Assembly (NCBI GenBank): GCA_017562135.1
Contig: QEYB01001430.1
Location: 496,001 to 560,000, forward strand
Length of the DNA stretch: 64,000 nt
Reading direction: 5' to 3'
Origin: Dipylidium caninum
Lineage: Eukaryota; Platyhelminthes; Cestoda; Cyclophyllidea; Dipylidiidae
Shown here: positions 14,228-26,600 of the stretch, piece by piece
Layout: the number at the start of each line of letters is the position of its first letter
Numbering within the stretch: the stretch's first letter is position 1
Made by a program: the position numbers and the translations under genes
Notes under the pieces: model-generated
The model's database searches: none
What the model was told of the DNA's origin: nothing
The model's input: the letters and a program-made list of their open reading frames with translations, nothing else

Positions 14228-16620
14228 TTGTGCAGGAGAGAAAAGGAGCGCGTGGGCATTCTGCGCCTTGGTGGGGCACAGGGATGGCCGGGGCGGCGGC
14301 GGAGGCGTGCGGGGTGACTGAGAGGAAGTGAGGGCTGCGGGTCGTTAAGACACTGAGGCGGATTTTGGCCGGTTGAGGGTCCCGCTGTGGAACTGCAGCC
14401 TCCGGGGGGCGGTCAGGATGACCGCGAGCGCCGGCGGCGGGGTGGCAGGCGCGAGGGGGGGGGCGGGCCCCTCGATGCCAGGTGGAGCGCGGTGGCGGCT
14501 GGAGAAGCGGTGGGTTTGTCTTCCCACTCAACCAGTGCTTTGAGCTGCGAAGCGGCCCCCTTTTCGCACCATCAGGTTTTTATAGTGCGTAAACGAATCT
14601 CGTGGCCACACTACTCATGGCGACTTGTTTTACCTTCCCATTTCTTTAACGCACTTTTCTCCTGCAAGTGGGCAAACTCGCGAGAAATACGCGAGCGCGT
14701 TTTGTCGCACGCCCACCGACTCGTTGGCCCGCGTCGGCAGACGTCGTGGTGGCGTCGGAGCCGTTCGTCTGCCATCGCCCTGCCGCCTTGGCAGCCTGCG
14801 GGTGCGAGCCCAACGGTGGTAACTCGGGGGACGTAATCTTTCACTGCGTCTCGCACCGCGCCTAATTGAATGCACGTCACGTCAGCCAGGTTTGTGGTGT
14901 TCCATTTGTCTTACGCGAGCTGAGTGAAGGGGCCACAGCTTTTCGTCGTCTCCGCCCTTCACACGATGGCTGTCGAAGGCACGCGACGACTGAACAGCCC
15001 CTCGATCGTGCCGCGCGGGCTGCGGCACTCGGATGCAGCGCTGCGGAAAGCGGGCAGGGCGGCTCTGGAGGCGTCTATTGTCACTCACCGCTCGCCGCTC
15101 CATCAGTTGACACCACACAAGGCGGCCCCTCGGCGTGGTCGCACCCGCAGTCGCCCCGCGGTGGCGGCTGACAGGCGACTCGAGTGTTGCTGGAGTCGGC
15201 CACGGCGTCCGCACACTCCCGGAAGCAGCGGTGAGTCGTGCGAGGGTAACTCGGGCGACGTTTCGCCCGAATACTCCCCGGTGGTTGGAGCGCAGCACCG
15301 CAATTTCAACGTCTCTCGCTCGTCTAGTGCCCACTTGAATTCTCATTTACACACACGTCTCGCCTGTCAATTTGGCGTGTCTGGTTAATTTCCATTATCA
15401 CGGGCTGTTAAACAGCCCGTCTTTGGGTTGCGCTGACGTCGCGAAGGCGTTCTCAGGTCCCTTTTACTGCCTTTCTGAGGATGCGTAAACCACCCGCTGG
15501 GGCACCTCCGACCCTCTCCCAGTGGATGACAACTACGGTGATTAGTCGTCTCACAGATTTTCAATTACTCCGCCACCCACCTTGCGAGGCGCATCTCCTC
15601 GTCGCGCCTCCTCGGCGGAGCGAGGCGCACGCGTCGGGGTGTAGAGGAGGCCGACCGGTGTTCGGGGCCCACACAAACCCCATTTGCCGCGCCCCCAAGT
15701 GCCCCTCCTCATCCGACAGAGGCACCTGCCAGCGCTATGCTCAGACGTGCAAATGAGAATCGAAGCCCATTTGCCTCGTGGCGAAGGGCGCGACTGTTTA
15801 GTCAACGCGACGAGTGCCCGCTTCCCCCCTCCTCGCTCTCCTCCACACCGCCCCGAGGTGGACCAGCGGCCCACCGAGCGAGGAGCGCAGACTGCGACCA
15901 GCGGCGACTTGGTGGGGCCGACTGGGGCAGGCTGGCAACGCGCCGCCCCGACTGGCGTGGTGCATAGCCTCTGCGACCGCGCCTGCAATCTTAGAAGCGC
16001 TCCTCGTGGGACCGTGTCCTTACGGGCGGTGAACCGATTCGCAGCGTTTCAAATTATGCCGCCGCCAGGGACGATCTGAGGCCATGACCGGCTTCTTAGA
16101 GTGTCGACACGTTGGGAGTGCACTTCTTGGCCTTTCGCCAAACTGAACCACCTAACAAAACCAGCTAAAAAGTGCTTCTCTGCGAAAAGGAGGACATTTC
16201 TCTAGCCCCGAGAGGTCACTCTTTAAGGAACGGAAGGCAGTACTGAGTGGAGTAGAATCACCATTTGGACTCGCTCCTCATCGCTCCGCGCAGGGGATTG
16301 GGCGCATCTTGCTCCTCTCGGGCCAATTTTGCTCGAGTGAATGGGATCGAGGCGGCTGTGGTCTCTGCGCCCTTGCAGAGCGCTGCCTTGGACCGAATCC
16401 GAGGCCAGGCGGTCTCCTCTTCATTTGCGAATGCGACTTCGGGAGAGCTTTTGCGGTGTTCGGCCTTCAGCACCCCCGCCACAATGTAAAGTGATTTCAC
16501 CACGTCCGTTCCATCGCAGAGGGACGGGCGCGCAGTGAAGGGGAGGCAGATTTTAGGGCCGCTTCCCCGATGCAACAGTTTGGCAGACTGATGCACGAGA
16601 ACCGAGGTGAGGAGCGCTAA
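14228..16620. other. GC-rich non-coding block
   Basis: Sharp rise in GC content after the reductase. Many overlapping open frames occur on both strands (for example 14924-15388 + and 14882-15346 -), all Arg/Pro/Ala/Ser-rich, none with conserved motifs. I regard them as products of base composition. The block contains CpG-rich stretches and a perfect palindrome at 15400-15420. A short phrase, GTAACTCGGG(G/C)GACG, occurs at about 14818 and again at about 15245. It might be a promoter-like island, but no gene is tied to it. Confidence 0.35.
15400..15420. repeat. Perfect odd palindrome, 10-bp arms
   Basis: Arms ACGGGCTGTT and AACAGCCCGT flank a single A. As RNA it would make a hairpin of about nine base pairs with a TAA loop. 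It resembles neither the metazoan histone 3' stem-loop (GGCTCTTTTCAGAGCC type) nor a known flatworm element. No open frame of value ends next to it. Confidence 0.8.
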
Positions 16621-18959
16621 AGCCTCGACTCACCGGACCATCAAAGCACTACTTACGCCTTCTGATCATTTGTCTTGTTAAAAAGTAGAACGCTACTACT
16701 CACCTCCGACCGATAAGCTGCCTACAAGAGGTTGTGCAGTGTCAAAACTTTTAATCTCAACTTTGTAACAACGAAAGGTGGCCCACATCTATAATAAAAC
16801 CCTGTTAGGCGACAATTAAAGTCATGGCAGCCATAATTTGGCATTACACTGTTTGTCCTCTGTCCTTACCAAACAAAAATTGTTTATTCACTTTCGGTTT
16901 GTGTACGCCTTGGGGTGTAACAACATGTTGTGTTTTATTCGGGTTTTTTGATGTCGGTGCACACGTCTAACAGTTCGCCTTGCGGGTAATGTCAAGCCTC
17001 CGGGAGCCATGTTCCGTGAGAGTAATAAATCAACATTTGTTAATCTGATCTGTCGCGAGTGAATAAATAACCAACTGAGCTACATTTGACTGCGACGGCA
17101 TTAAAATGCACATAAGAGTAGGGAGGATATCCGCTGTTTACCCCAACTCGTGAATGGTAAACAAACTCAAGCATATTTCAACGCGCCTGGCCGCACCCCT
17201 AAAATCTGCTTTTGGACCTCCAGAGGAGAGGCCAGTAAGCTGGTTGGCAAACCTTTTTGGCAGTGCTTTTAGGCAAATATTACGACGGGAGGTGGCAGCA
17301 TCTGCCGCCAGGAGTGTTGTCCAAAGTGGTGTTCCCCGAGGTAGCCACTGTATTATTTCTGGCAGTTAGACATATTTGTGATGACGACTTGTATAGAGTT
17401 GCTCCTCATGTATCCACTCACCGTAATTACCATAATTCAGGAGGCGTCGACACAATTACGAGAAGCAGTCCTGAGGAAGAAGCGAAAACGTAATAAGGTA
17501 GCAAGCACTCCTTAGCTATACACATGGTGGGGTTTGAGCTTTAGATTTCTTATTTTGCCAAAGTAAACCACAATAAGCAGTTATTAATTGATACGTGGGC
17601 ATATCAATCAAGGTTTTGCACCATTAACAGAGGAGAAATTAAGAGTAAACGAATGTTCCTACTTTAGTAAACACGCCATGTTACAAAGAAGGCATCCCAT
17701 GTGCGTTTCCCTTAAGATTTTCAAAATTTCATATTTTAGTAAATGTTAGCTCTTGTTTCATTTAAAATGCTAATTTGGACTAATGAAATAAGGAAGCAAA
17801 GCAGACTGGTGACCTTGTTGTTTAACTGGCCAAAAACGCCTTGCAACTTTTTGTTTGCTACTTTTTACGCTCCTTTACCCTCACAAGGGCGTGGACAGAC
17901 GAGGAAGAGGGAGGCCTGTAGGCGGTGGGCTGCAAGGCTTATGCGACACATGACGAAGCAACCGAAGAGGCAGTGGCATAAACAGACGCCGGTGTTTTTT
18001 ATTACAAGTATCGTGCGTATTTTGGCCAGGAGAGCACTTGTACAAAGTTGAATTTATGGCAGTACGGACAATTCATGCAGCCATGAGGCATGTCTGCATA
18101 AGGGAAAGTAATAATCGCGTATTGCAATTGCATGTCAAATTGAATATGGTTCTGCGAGCACTCAGTGGCTCTTTAAAAATCTTGGTGGCGACGCTTCGTT
18201 GGCTCACGCACCCCGAACACGACGTGGCAAGAACTGGCGGTGAATTCTTTCCACGTCGTGGGGAAGGACGAGTATGTGGGGTTGGGTGAAGCTCGCTGGG
18301 GAGTCTAGAAACCATCGTGCCCGAGTGTGGAGACTCCCGTCTGGGTTTGAAGCATCGGTTAGGTTGAGGCTGGATCCTACCTGTCGAAATTTCTCGCAAC
18401 GAACCTACAGAACCTAACTCCGCATTCCCATCCACTAAGAACAAATTGCCCCACCTCCACAGGTACGCTTCGGTCATTCTGTGACACAATATTCGCCGCC
18501 GGTGCTACGGTGACTGCCCTTTGAGATGTAATCAGGTGACACAGATGCATCATAACCACATGGAAGCCGCCTATCATTTTCCAACCTTTCGTAAAGACCT
18601 GTTTAGTGACGCATCAGAGGTAAAAAACCGGTTGAAGGAGAAAAATTTCGCCTCAGCAATACCACCTGAGCCTCCTTTATCTCCGCTTTTCCCCGTGGCC
18701 ATTTCATTGAGAGCTTCTGAGGCTTGGGTAGGAGGCCGAATTTTGAAATGCTCCCGAAACGCGTGTTTTCCTTCCATCCCTCATCCGTTGGCCACTCACG
18801 TGTACGCTGACGGGGTTGACTCCTGCCTGGTTCTCGTCGGGTAGAGGCAGTTGTGGCAGACAACGCATTGTTGGATGTCTCTTTGTTCGTTACCACTCTG
18901 ATGACGATGTATTTAAATATCCTGCGTCTCTCTTATTGCTGCGTCAATGTCTCCTTTTC

Positions 18960-18982
18960 CACACACACACACACACACACAC
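18960..18982. repeat. (CA)n microsatellite
   Basis: Eleven to twelve uninterrupted CA units, in non-coding DNA. Confidence 0.95.
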
Positions 18983-19530
18983 GGTCATTTTCTGTCTTTC
19001 CTCGTCTCCTAACAATAAAAGTAGTCTTCTGGAGAGTCTCGGTTCTTTATAAAGTCAGTAACAGCCGGAAGTGGTGGTGCGTTGTCGAGTTAGACAGCCA
19101 TTGTTCATCCCGAGGGCAGATGTCCGCTCTTCCTGGCTATGCCCGAGGCAGTGCGCCCTTCTGTCCAAATGTCAGGGTCTCGACGGTCTGGTCCGTCCGA
19201 CAGCGCCATCTCCTCCTTCGCGTAACCCAGTCTCGGGGATGGCGACAGGTTCTGGAGAGACGGAGGGAGACCCAAACACCTCGTTCTCGTCTCTGCCCTA
19301 CTGTCTCACTTGGCGGCCCAACGTCTGAATGAAATGAGGGCTACTTGACGCACGGATCGTAGTTTATCTACGGTAGCAGTAGCCACGTCTAGGCCCTGAG
19401 GCATTTGGAAGCTTGGCAGGTGGTGGAGGCTAGGGAGTCCGTTTTCCATGGTCCATCGTTTATATTCCCATCCACAAACTCACCGGCACGGGCCTGACAG
19501 TCCCGCGGCGAAGACGTTGGAACGAAGAAA

Positions 19531-19806
19531 TCACATTTCACTTCCAAAGGGAAAGGTTGATCGTAAGAATTGGACTGTAATTGTCTGAACAGTAAGTGTA
19601 TAAGGAAGCCCTTCTCCCTCTAATTCACCAGTTCGGATGTGCTGAGGGCTAAATGCATGAAATGATGTTAAAATAACAACACTTAACGGTGGAGGCCGAA
19701 AAACATGAAGTATCTCAAATATATGATTTGTAGCATTACTGTCGACCTTACCACAAACGTTGGATAAAACGTATATGATTAAAAATGCGAGGCAAGGGCT
19801 ACGCAT
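19531..19806 (-). CDS. Possible small secreted protein or first exon (hypothetical)
   Basis: An ATG-started frame of 91 codons on the minus strand. The first 19 residues (MRSPCLAFLIIYVLSNVCG) look like a signal peptide: a basic residue, a hydrophobic core, and a small residue before the likely cut. One N-glycosylation sequon (NAT) follows. The rest has no motif I know. A GTAAGG directly after the signal sequence could be a splice donor, so this may be only the signal-peptide exon of a longer minus-strand gene whose other exons I cannot see. It lies in AT-rich DNA with no neighbour support. A chance frame cannot be excluded. Confidence 0.22.
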   Translation of the reverse strand: MRSPCLAFLIIYVLSNVCGKVDSNATNHIFEILHVFRPPPLSVVILTSFHAFSPQHIRTGELEGEGLPYTLTVQTITVQFLRSTFPFGSEM

Positions 19807-20658
19807 ATTATAACTAGATTCCAACTAAGAAGTTAAGAAGTAACTCTAGTTAATGGATTAGCCCTTAGGTCAAATGGGCTTCCAAGTACCTTATCTATGT
19901 GAACTAACGCAAAAGTTTAAGTTCCCATCCAAATATTTATTCGAAGCAAGTGAAAGTAATAAAAAATGGTTTATATTAAAACTGCGGAGGATGCCCTGAG
20001 AACTGACATGACCCAGGGGCTAACTTGCGTAAAGTGTACGTACTAAGTTGAATTAATAACAGATAGTCGTGTGCCCTAAAAGGCTGTGGGGAAGAGATTA
20101 CGAATGGCGGGTGACACCAAGGCACAATTCTCCGTTTTATTTGAGCTTACCATACCAAATAGGGACTTATAATGCGAATTAAACATTATAAAGAAAAGTG
20201 GGAAGAAGTGTTACGAGACAGACAGACGGGATAGCTTTATATATAAGGATGCATATATGATAAGGGATTTCAGAGTTCTCTCCGTGTCCTAGATAGCACA
20301 CAAGTTATTTAACCCATTTGTTTCAACGATTTACGAAGGACGATGACAAATGGACCATGGATATGAAACTTGATTAACCTGGCCAACTTATCCAGTGATA
20401 GATCTTTATTAATACACTTTTGCCTACGTGTGAGGCTAAACGACATTGGAGTCTGCAATTGATAAAAAAGCTTCTTTTTTTTGAACAAATTCCACTTGCC
20501 TTTCGAGCCATCGGTTTTAACCGTGCCCGACGTTAAAATATTCCATGCCATACAAAAGGACTAAAACAAGACGGAAGATTGGAGGATTCATGTACGCAAA
20601 CAATTGTTTACTTCTTTGTTTTTATGGATCTGCTATCCTTTGCATTGCATGAACCCAT

Positions 20659-23600
20659 ATGGTGTTTCAGGGACGTGGTAGTCCGTTTGATTTATCTTTG
20701 GCTATTGTTGCTAACCTCTGGAACAAATGGCGCAATTGCATTGCGTTTTGGTGCTTTGGATTATTCAACAACTTTGTCTACGTGGTTATGTTGAGTGCTG
20801 CTGTCGACATTATTGAAAGAAGCGCATCTTTACACGTAATCCATATTTATTTGCGTATTTCCTTTTATTTTTAACGCAAACCCCATCGACACTTCCCATG
20901 CAATTTTGTCTGAAATGAGATCTAAATCTCGCTCTTGACTGTGTGCGTGTGGTTACCGGATGTGGGGGAAATTATACTTTTTACCAATAGATACTCGTTT
21001 TGTGAATAAATTTTAAACGATCGCTAATGGGTATACTACCGGACTATGCGATTTTTTTAGGGTTTTTCCGGCAAATTGGGAGAACATGCTCGAGCAAATT
21101 GTACAGAAATGGGAACCGGTGTATGTTTTTCTTTTTTCTCACCAACCTCACCGTTAGGCCGTTCTTCTAGCCGACATATTGCCTAGCCTTTTGCTCAAAG
21201 TATTAGCCCCAATTTTTATCCGAAGGCTACATTTCCAGTAAGGTTACAGTTTGTCTACCTGACTATTTACTTGTTTTACTTTTCTTTTTAAATCACAGGC
21301 TAATAACTCTTTATTTAGCCTCAAAGTTTGTCTCTCCGCATTTCTTTCATTCTCCTCGTTCCTCATCGTCTCCTATTCTAATTCCATCGCTTTTAGTCTT
21401 TTCGGTGAGAAGTTCGATAAATCGAATTTTTTCTCCTGAAATATCGTTTTTGGAACCCATTTATCTTCTCTACTCACGAATCGATTTAACCACAATTTTC
21501 CTCCACAGGTGTCGTTTGTGCAAGTCTTTCTTGTGGCCTTGGTGACGTAACCTTCCTCACCATGTTGGCATTCTTTACTAAGTGAGTATCACATTCCCAC
21601 TAACATTAAAGTACCCAGCTTCTTTGTCAGAACGCAAATAATGTTTTAATCATACGCATCATTGAAGGATTCCAGCCAAATAAGATCGTAGACATCTACT
21701 ATCAATCGTCTCACTACTGGCTACTGTGTCGCCCAGCTGAATAACCTATTATCTTTGAGAATCTGTCCTTCTACTACGTTTACTCAACGAATGAGGAATG
21801 AACATAGGGTGATAGATGGTTGAAAGTCTTGCATCAAAAGAGGATGTAGCTTTGGTTAAGACAGACCGCTGAATAACATGTTTTCCTCTGTTCTACAACC
21901 ATTTACTTAATGTTTTCAATAATAATTAGTAGTTTAAACGCTTCTCAGGAGTCGATGAAGCCTTTGTTCGTACCTACAATCGGGTTAATCTTTTTCAACT
22001 TTTCTCTCCCCAGTGTTTGGAGTGCAAGCTCACTCGGTTTTCCAAAATGTTGACAGAAACATCGGGGTTGTTTATATTTACTTAAGCGTCAACACCAGCC
22101 TATTTGATTGCGCTTAATTGCTTTTTACTTGCATTCCTTAAAAAGAGGGTAATTGCTTGGAAGGGAGACTTCAAAGTTGACAGCTCTTTTTTTACCGGTT
22201 TTATGACCATACTGCTTGTGTGATCCATCAGTATTCCAATATTAGCTCCAGTTACGCGATATTAACATTAATCCAGCCGGACTGAGATGAAGTAGGCGTG
22301 GCTGTCTAGATATGTGGGTTCATTTTCTGAAGATTCAGGCCCCTATTCCTTCACGCTCCTTCATAAGTTACCCAGCTGCCACGTGTCTCACTGAAGTATC
22401 AGTGGCGTCTAATAATAACTACAGTGTATAGCCCACTCCACTGGTGTTAATTGCTGCAGAACGTAATGTCGACTTGGCTTATTGTTGGAGTACAGCAGTT
22501 CGTGCACGTTCAGTCGAATCAGCGGTACCGCGACTATTCTGGCAGTTATTTGGACCCGGTGTATTGCTATAAAGGTCAATAATTTATCTCTTCGTCCTTG
22601 TTCCGTTGAATGATCAAGAAGGTGGATGGAGGGGGGATGGCAAGAGACCGCATTGGGTATGTGAAGCGCGCGGATCCTTTAGAACCAGTAATATTTTTGC
22701 CCTTCATCCCCTCTCCGAAGTGAGGCCGTTTCCTCCTGGTCATCAGGAACGGGAGCCGCAGGAATCGTCGGTGCCCTGGTCTACGCCTCGATGACGTCTG
22801 TCCTCTCGCCTGAGGTTACTCTCCTCGCCATCACCTTCGTCCCGGTGGTCATGGTCTGCACGTGAGTCATGAGTTCGGTGCGTCTGTTGTTTCGACTACT
22901 ATAAATCAGTCACTGTGTGGAATATCAACCCTGAGGTGCGAATGTAGGGGGTAAACCACTCTTCCCCGACGTTGCTCGTCGTGGAGTCCGACGAATTCGC
23001 AGCCTTGACCTCCTCGTCGGTTGCATTGATGAAACTGTGCTTAGCACCAACTTCTCCCACTTCCAGGCCCGCTGTTTAACAGAATGCCCAACTGGGGTCA
23101 GTTTCACCCAACCCTTTGTTCTAAATGGTCTCTCCGTCGCCTTGTTCTTGGTCTGCTGCCGCTCAACCATTCGTCGGGGGGCAGATGTATGTGAGGCATA
23201 ACAGTGAACATTCGCCGATTGCCCAAAGTTATATGACACATCACACGACAAATACTTCATTATAAGCATACAGAGTTTGGATTGATTATCATAAATGACT
23301 GTGTTTTCGCACCCTCTTTCGACATGTGGACCCAACAGTTGGGTCTACGTCCGGAGAATTGAAATGTCATTTTCTTTTCAAGTATTATCCACTCGATTTT
23401 CTCTCAGAAAGATCCTCGCTCGAACTTTCTGCTTGGTAGGAGCCTTTTGTAGCACAGCAAGCCTCCAAAACATGGCCTAATCGTCTTTTACCTCCTCCTC
23501 CTCCTCCTTGTTGGGAAAGTCAGCGATTGTCTCGTCTTCACTTGTTTAAGCCCTCCAACTTTCAGCTAACGTCAACCGCTCCTCATTTCTGCCAGGACCT

Positions 23601-26600
23601 ATTTCGTCCGTCTTTATTCTGCTCGCCGGTCCGCAATGGCACCTGGCATCATAATAATGAGGTTCCCGCTCGTCCGCCTTGGCCAGTTCAAGCGGCGTGT
23701 GGCACTCAGCGATCGACACTGACAACCCTATCCTATCCGACTTCTGGGCATCACCACCCCTCACCTGCCTTACTTCTCCTCAAGGGAACGTGGGATTCTA
23801 ATTGTTCACCTTCGATGACCATATTAGGAAGAGGATGGGGTGGAAAAAACCTTGTGTTAGTAAATTTTGTAGGACTAGGTTGCCTGGACTTCGTCATTTC
23901 AGTGCCCCGCGGTGTTCGACGCAACCTGCGCCCTGACCAGCTGCTCGCAGTTTATGGGCTTTGGCTCCATCGGGCAATGGATGAGTCCGGCTTAAGTGAC
24001 TGGCAAATAAGAAAATCATGCAGGGCTTCACGCTCGAGCGAGTGGGAGCAGGGCGTGGGCGTTTTCTCCCACCTCCCACCGTCTACTTCACAGCCCAGAT
24101 TCCCTTGGAGTTGCCGGTGACTGGCCGTTCCCCTCCAAATACCACAACTTATGCTCGGCACGAGGGCAACTCGCGCACGTTGTAGTATAATGGGGGGAGC
24201 TGATTCTCGGGGGCGGTCCTCGGACGTCTCCGCGTCCTGCTTCACCGGGACGCTCGCGTTCCGCCGCCGCGCCGTTGCTCCTCGCGGGGCCACTTCTCAG
24301 CGGACTGGCAGCAGGACGCGCGGACCTCTCACTGCACTGAAGGCTGTCGCCATGACGACATTCCCTCGTTGTCCCTGAAATTTAAACGGCTACTCCACTG
24401 GAATGTGACCATTTTATCTTTGGACTCGGCACGACGACTTGAAGGAGATTTACAGAAGTCTCGCGGATAAAGAATGAATCTCTGAGGAATTTTCTACGCT
24501 TGTAAAAGCGATGTTATTATAATTTCTCAATTGATTTTTCTTCTTTTTTCTACTTTAGATACTTTGCAGTCCTGAAAAGGCCAAACAGCCCCATATTCCG
24601 AGCTTCTTGCAGTCACCTCTGCTGGAATCGTGTGACCCAATTTACACGCCTGCCCAACAGCCCCTGGGAAGTAGCTGATGAAGCCACTGGCAAGTAATTT
24701 CCGCTCTCTGTCGGTCACTCCACGGTTTTTCTAAGTAACATGCTCTCTTTTTATACTTTGCTTGAAGAATATGCAGATGATGAAATGCAACCGTTGAATG
24801 GACGCGAGGAGGAGGGGGCACCCTCTGCCCAAATTTCGCCCAATTGGACGGTGAAGAAACAAATCATTCGGGTGAGTGAATCTCTGGCGTACCATTTTTA
24901 AACACGGTAAACACGCCTTTAACTGCAGTTGTGATTACATTCACCTCGGGTGTAGGGGCTTTGGTTTTCGCACGTACGCGTGTCAACTGCCCCACTCTTG
25001 GCACCAACAGGCTGAACTAGTTGTCCACTGCTCCCCTCCGTCTCGCCAGTCGCCTTGCCACTTTTGTCGAGCGTCCTGAAGTCGTCACCTCATCGCTTCG
25101 GTGCGGGAGGAAGGCGTTATTTTGACGCGTGGAGGGACTGCTGGGCTGTAGGAGCTCTGGCAAAGCTTGAAGAAGCTTCTTGGGCGAATAAGCACTTGAA
25201 TTAAGACTGAAACAATTCACAGTATTTCAGTCAGCTTCCATCCACGCAGTGTGCATTGATGCAGGCCGGTGGGAGACACAAAAGGCGGGGCAGCACACAG
25301 ACGTCGGACTGCTAATGAATGAACTTCCCTCCTCTTCTGTCCTTTTCTTTGCACAGAAAATCTTTCCGCTCGCCTTCTTCCTCACCCTCGTGTACTTCTT
25401 CGAATACCTCATCAATCAGGCACTGGTAAGCGCCTCGCTGAATCAAACGCACCCCTGTTGTGGCGATCGCGGGAGACGTGAGTCCGCAGATTATGCTTGG
25501 TGGGGGGATAACAGAGGTGTTGGAAGAGGCGATGAACACACTAGCCTCAACTCGTAGGTCGTGCGATGGTGTCAACACCTTCGGTGTCACAGCGTTGTGG
25601 CGAGATTTTCTTGTTGCACGCACACCCTCCGACTGGGGCAGAGTCAAAATGACAAGTAGAAGTAGAAGTGCGTCATTTGGATGAAAGAGGACTTGGACAA
25701 GGAACAGGCCGGAGAGCGGCGGAGAACAATGGGGAAACCGCGTTGTGTCGCCTTCGTCCGCCTCCTTTTTACACCGCGGCTCGCCTCTTTTCGGACGCCA
25801 TCGTTTCGGTCTACTGAACCGCCCCTTCTTTCTATTTCAGTATGAATTAATCTACATCAAGAACGCCGGAATGAGTCGCACCCAACAGTATAGGTGGTGA
25901 GTTGGGTGGTGTTTGTCCAACTTCTCCCTGACTCCCTCCATTAGTGCTTCACCTCACCTCTTGTGCCTTCTGGTCGTGCGCCTCCTGTGATCGGTTTGAC
26001 TCCCGACGTGCTTCGCACATGTCGAACCACCTCAGCACGGATTTTACCCCGATTTTTGATTCCGACGAGAGTGGAACTGCACCGTTCCGCAGAGACAAGT
26101 CACTCACTCGCCGGGGAGACCCCGCTTTCTCCCCCCCCACCAACGCCCACGGACACACACGCGCGCACCCTGCGGGCGGCGGGGCGGGGTGACGCTCCCC
26201 TCTTTCACCGACCGACAGCGTTTAGTGGTCAGTCGCTTTGACGGGCGAAAGCGAGCATGAAATCTCAGAACATAGTTGAAAAGTTGTCGAAGTCTTTCCT
26301 CGCCCGCAGTTTTCTTGACCTCATTTCGCGAAAATTGCAAGTGAACAAGAGTGTTCCCGCCTTTTCTAAAATCTTCAGGTTCCAATTCACCTACCAATGC
26401 GGTGTCTTCGTTTCGCGCTCCTCCCTCAAATTGTTCCGCATCAGGTCGACTTGGATTCTGGCCCTTCTGCAGGCAAGTCGCCCTCCCCTCATTCCATAAT
26501 TTGGCCGAAAACGTTGAATGCTCAACGCACCATCGCAATTGTAGTGTGAGGCTTTAGCAGACGCGAGTTCCATTGACTGAGAAGTGCGTTTGCTTCGTGC

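Larger units (their letters stand above)
16621..20658. other. Mostly AT-rich spacer upstream of CLN3
   Basis: No recognised gene. Open frames are short and without family motifs. It holds a (CA)n microsatellite at 18960-18982, a minus-strand ORF with a signal-peptide-like start (annotated separately), and a TATA-like TATATATAAGG at 20238-20248, about 410 bp upstream of the CLN3 start, which could mark its promoter. Confidence 0.35.

Noticed and set aside
14882..15388. Opposed 154-codon frames on both strands
   Set aside because: Two frames of equal length on opposite strands, both Arg/Ala/Pro-rich, show that composition and not coding keeps them open.
17154..17369. Short frame containing SGVPRGS, faintly like the GVPQGS motif of reverse transcriptases
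   Set aside because: Only seven residues match, and no YxDD box or other retroelement domain is near.
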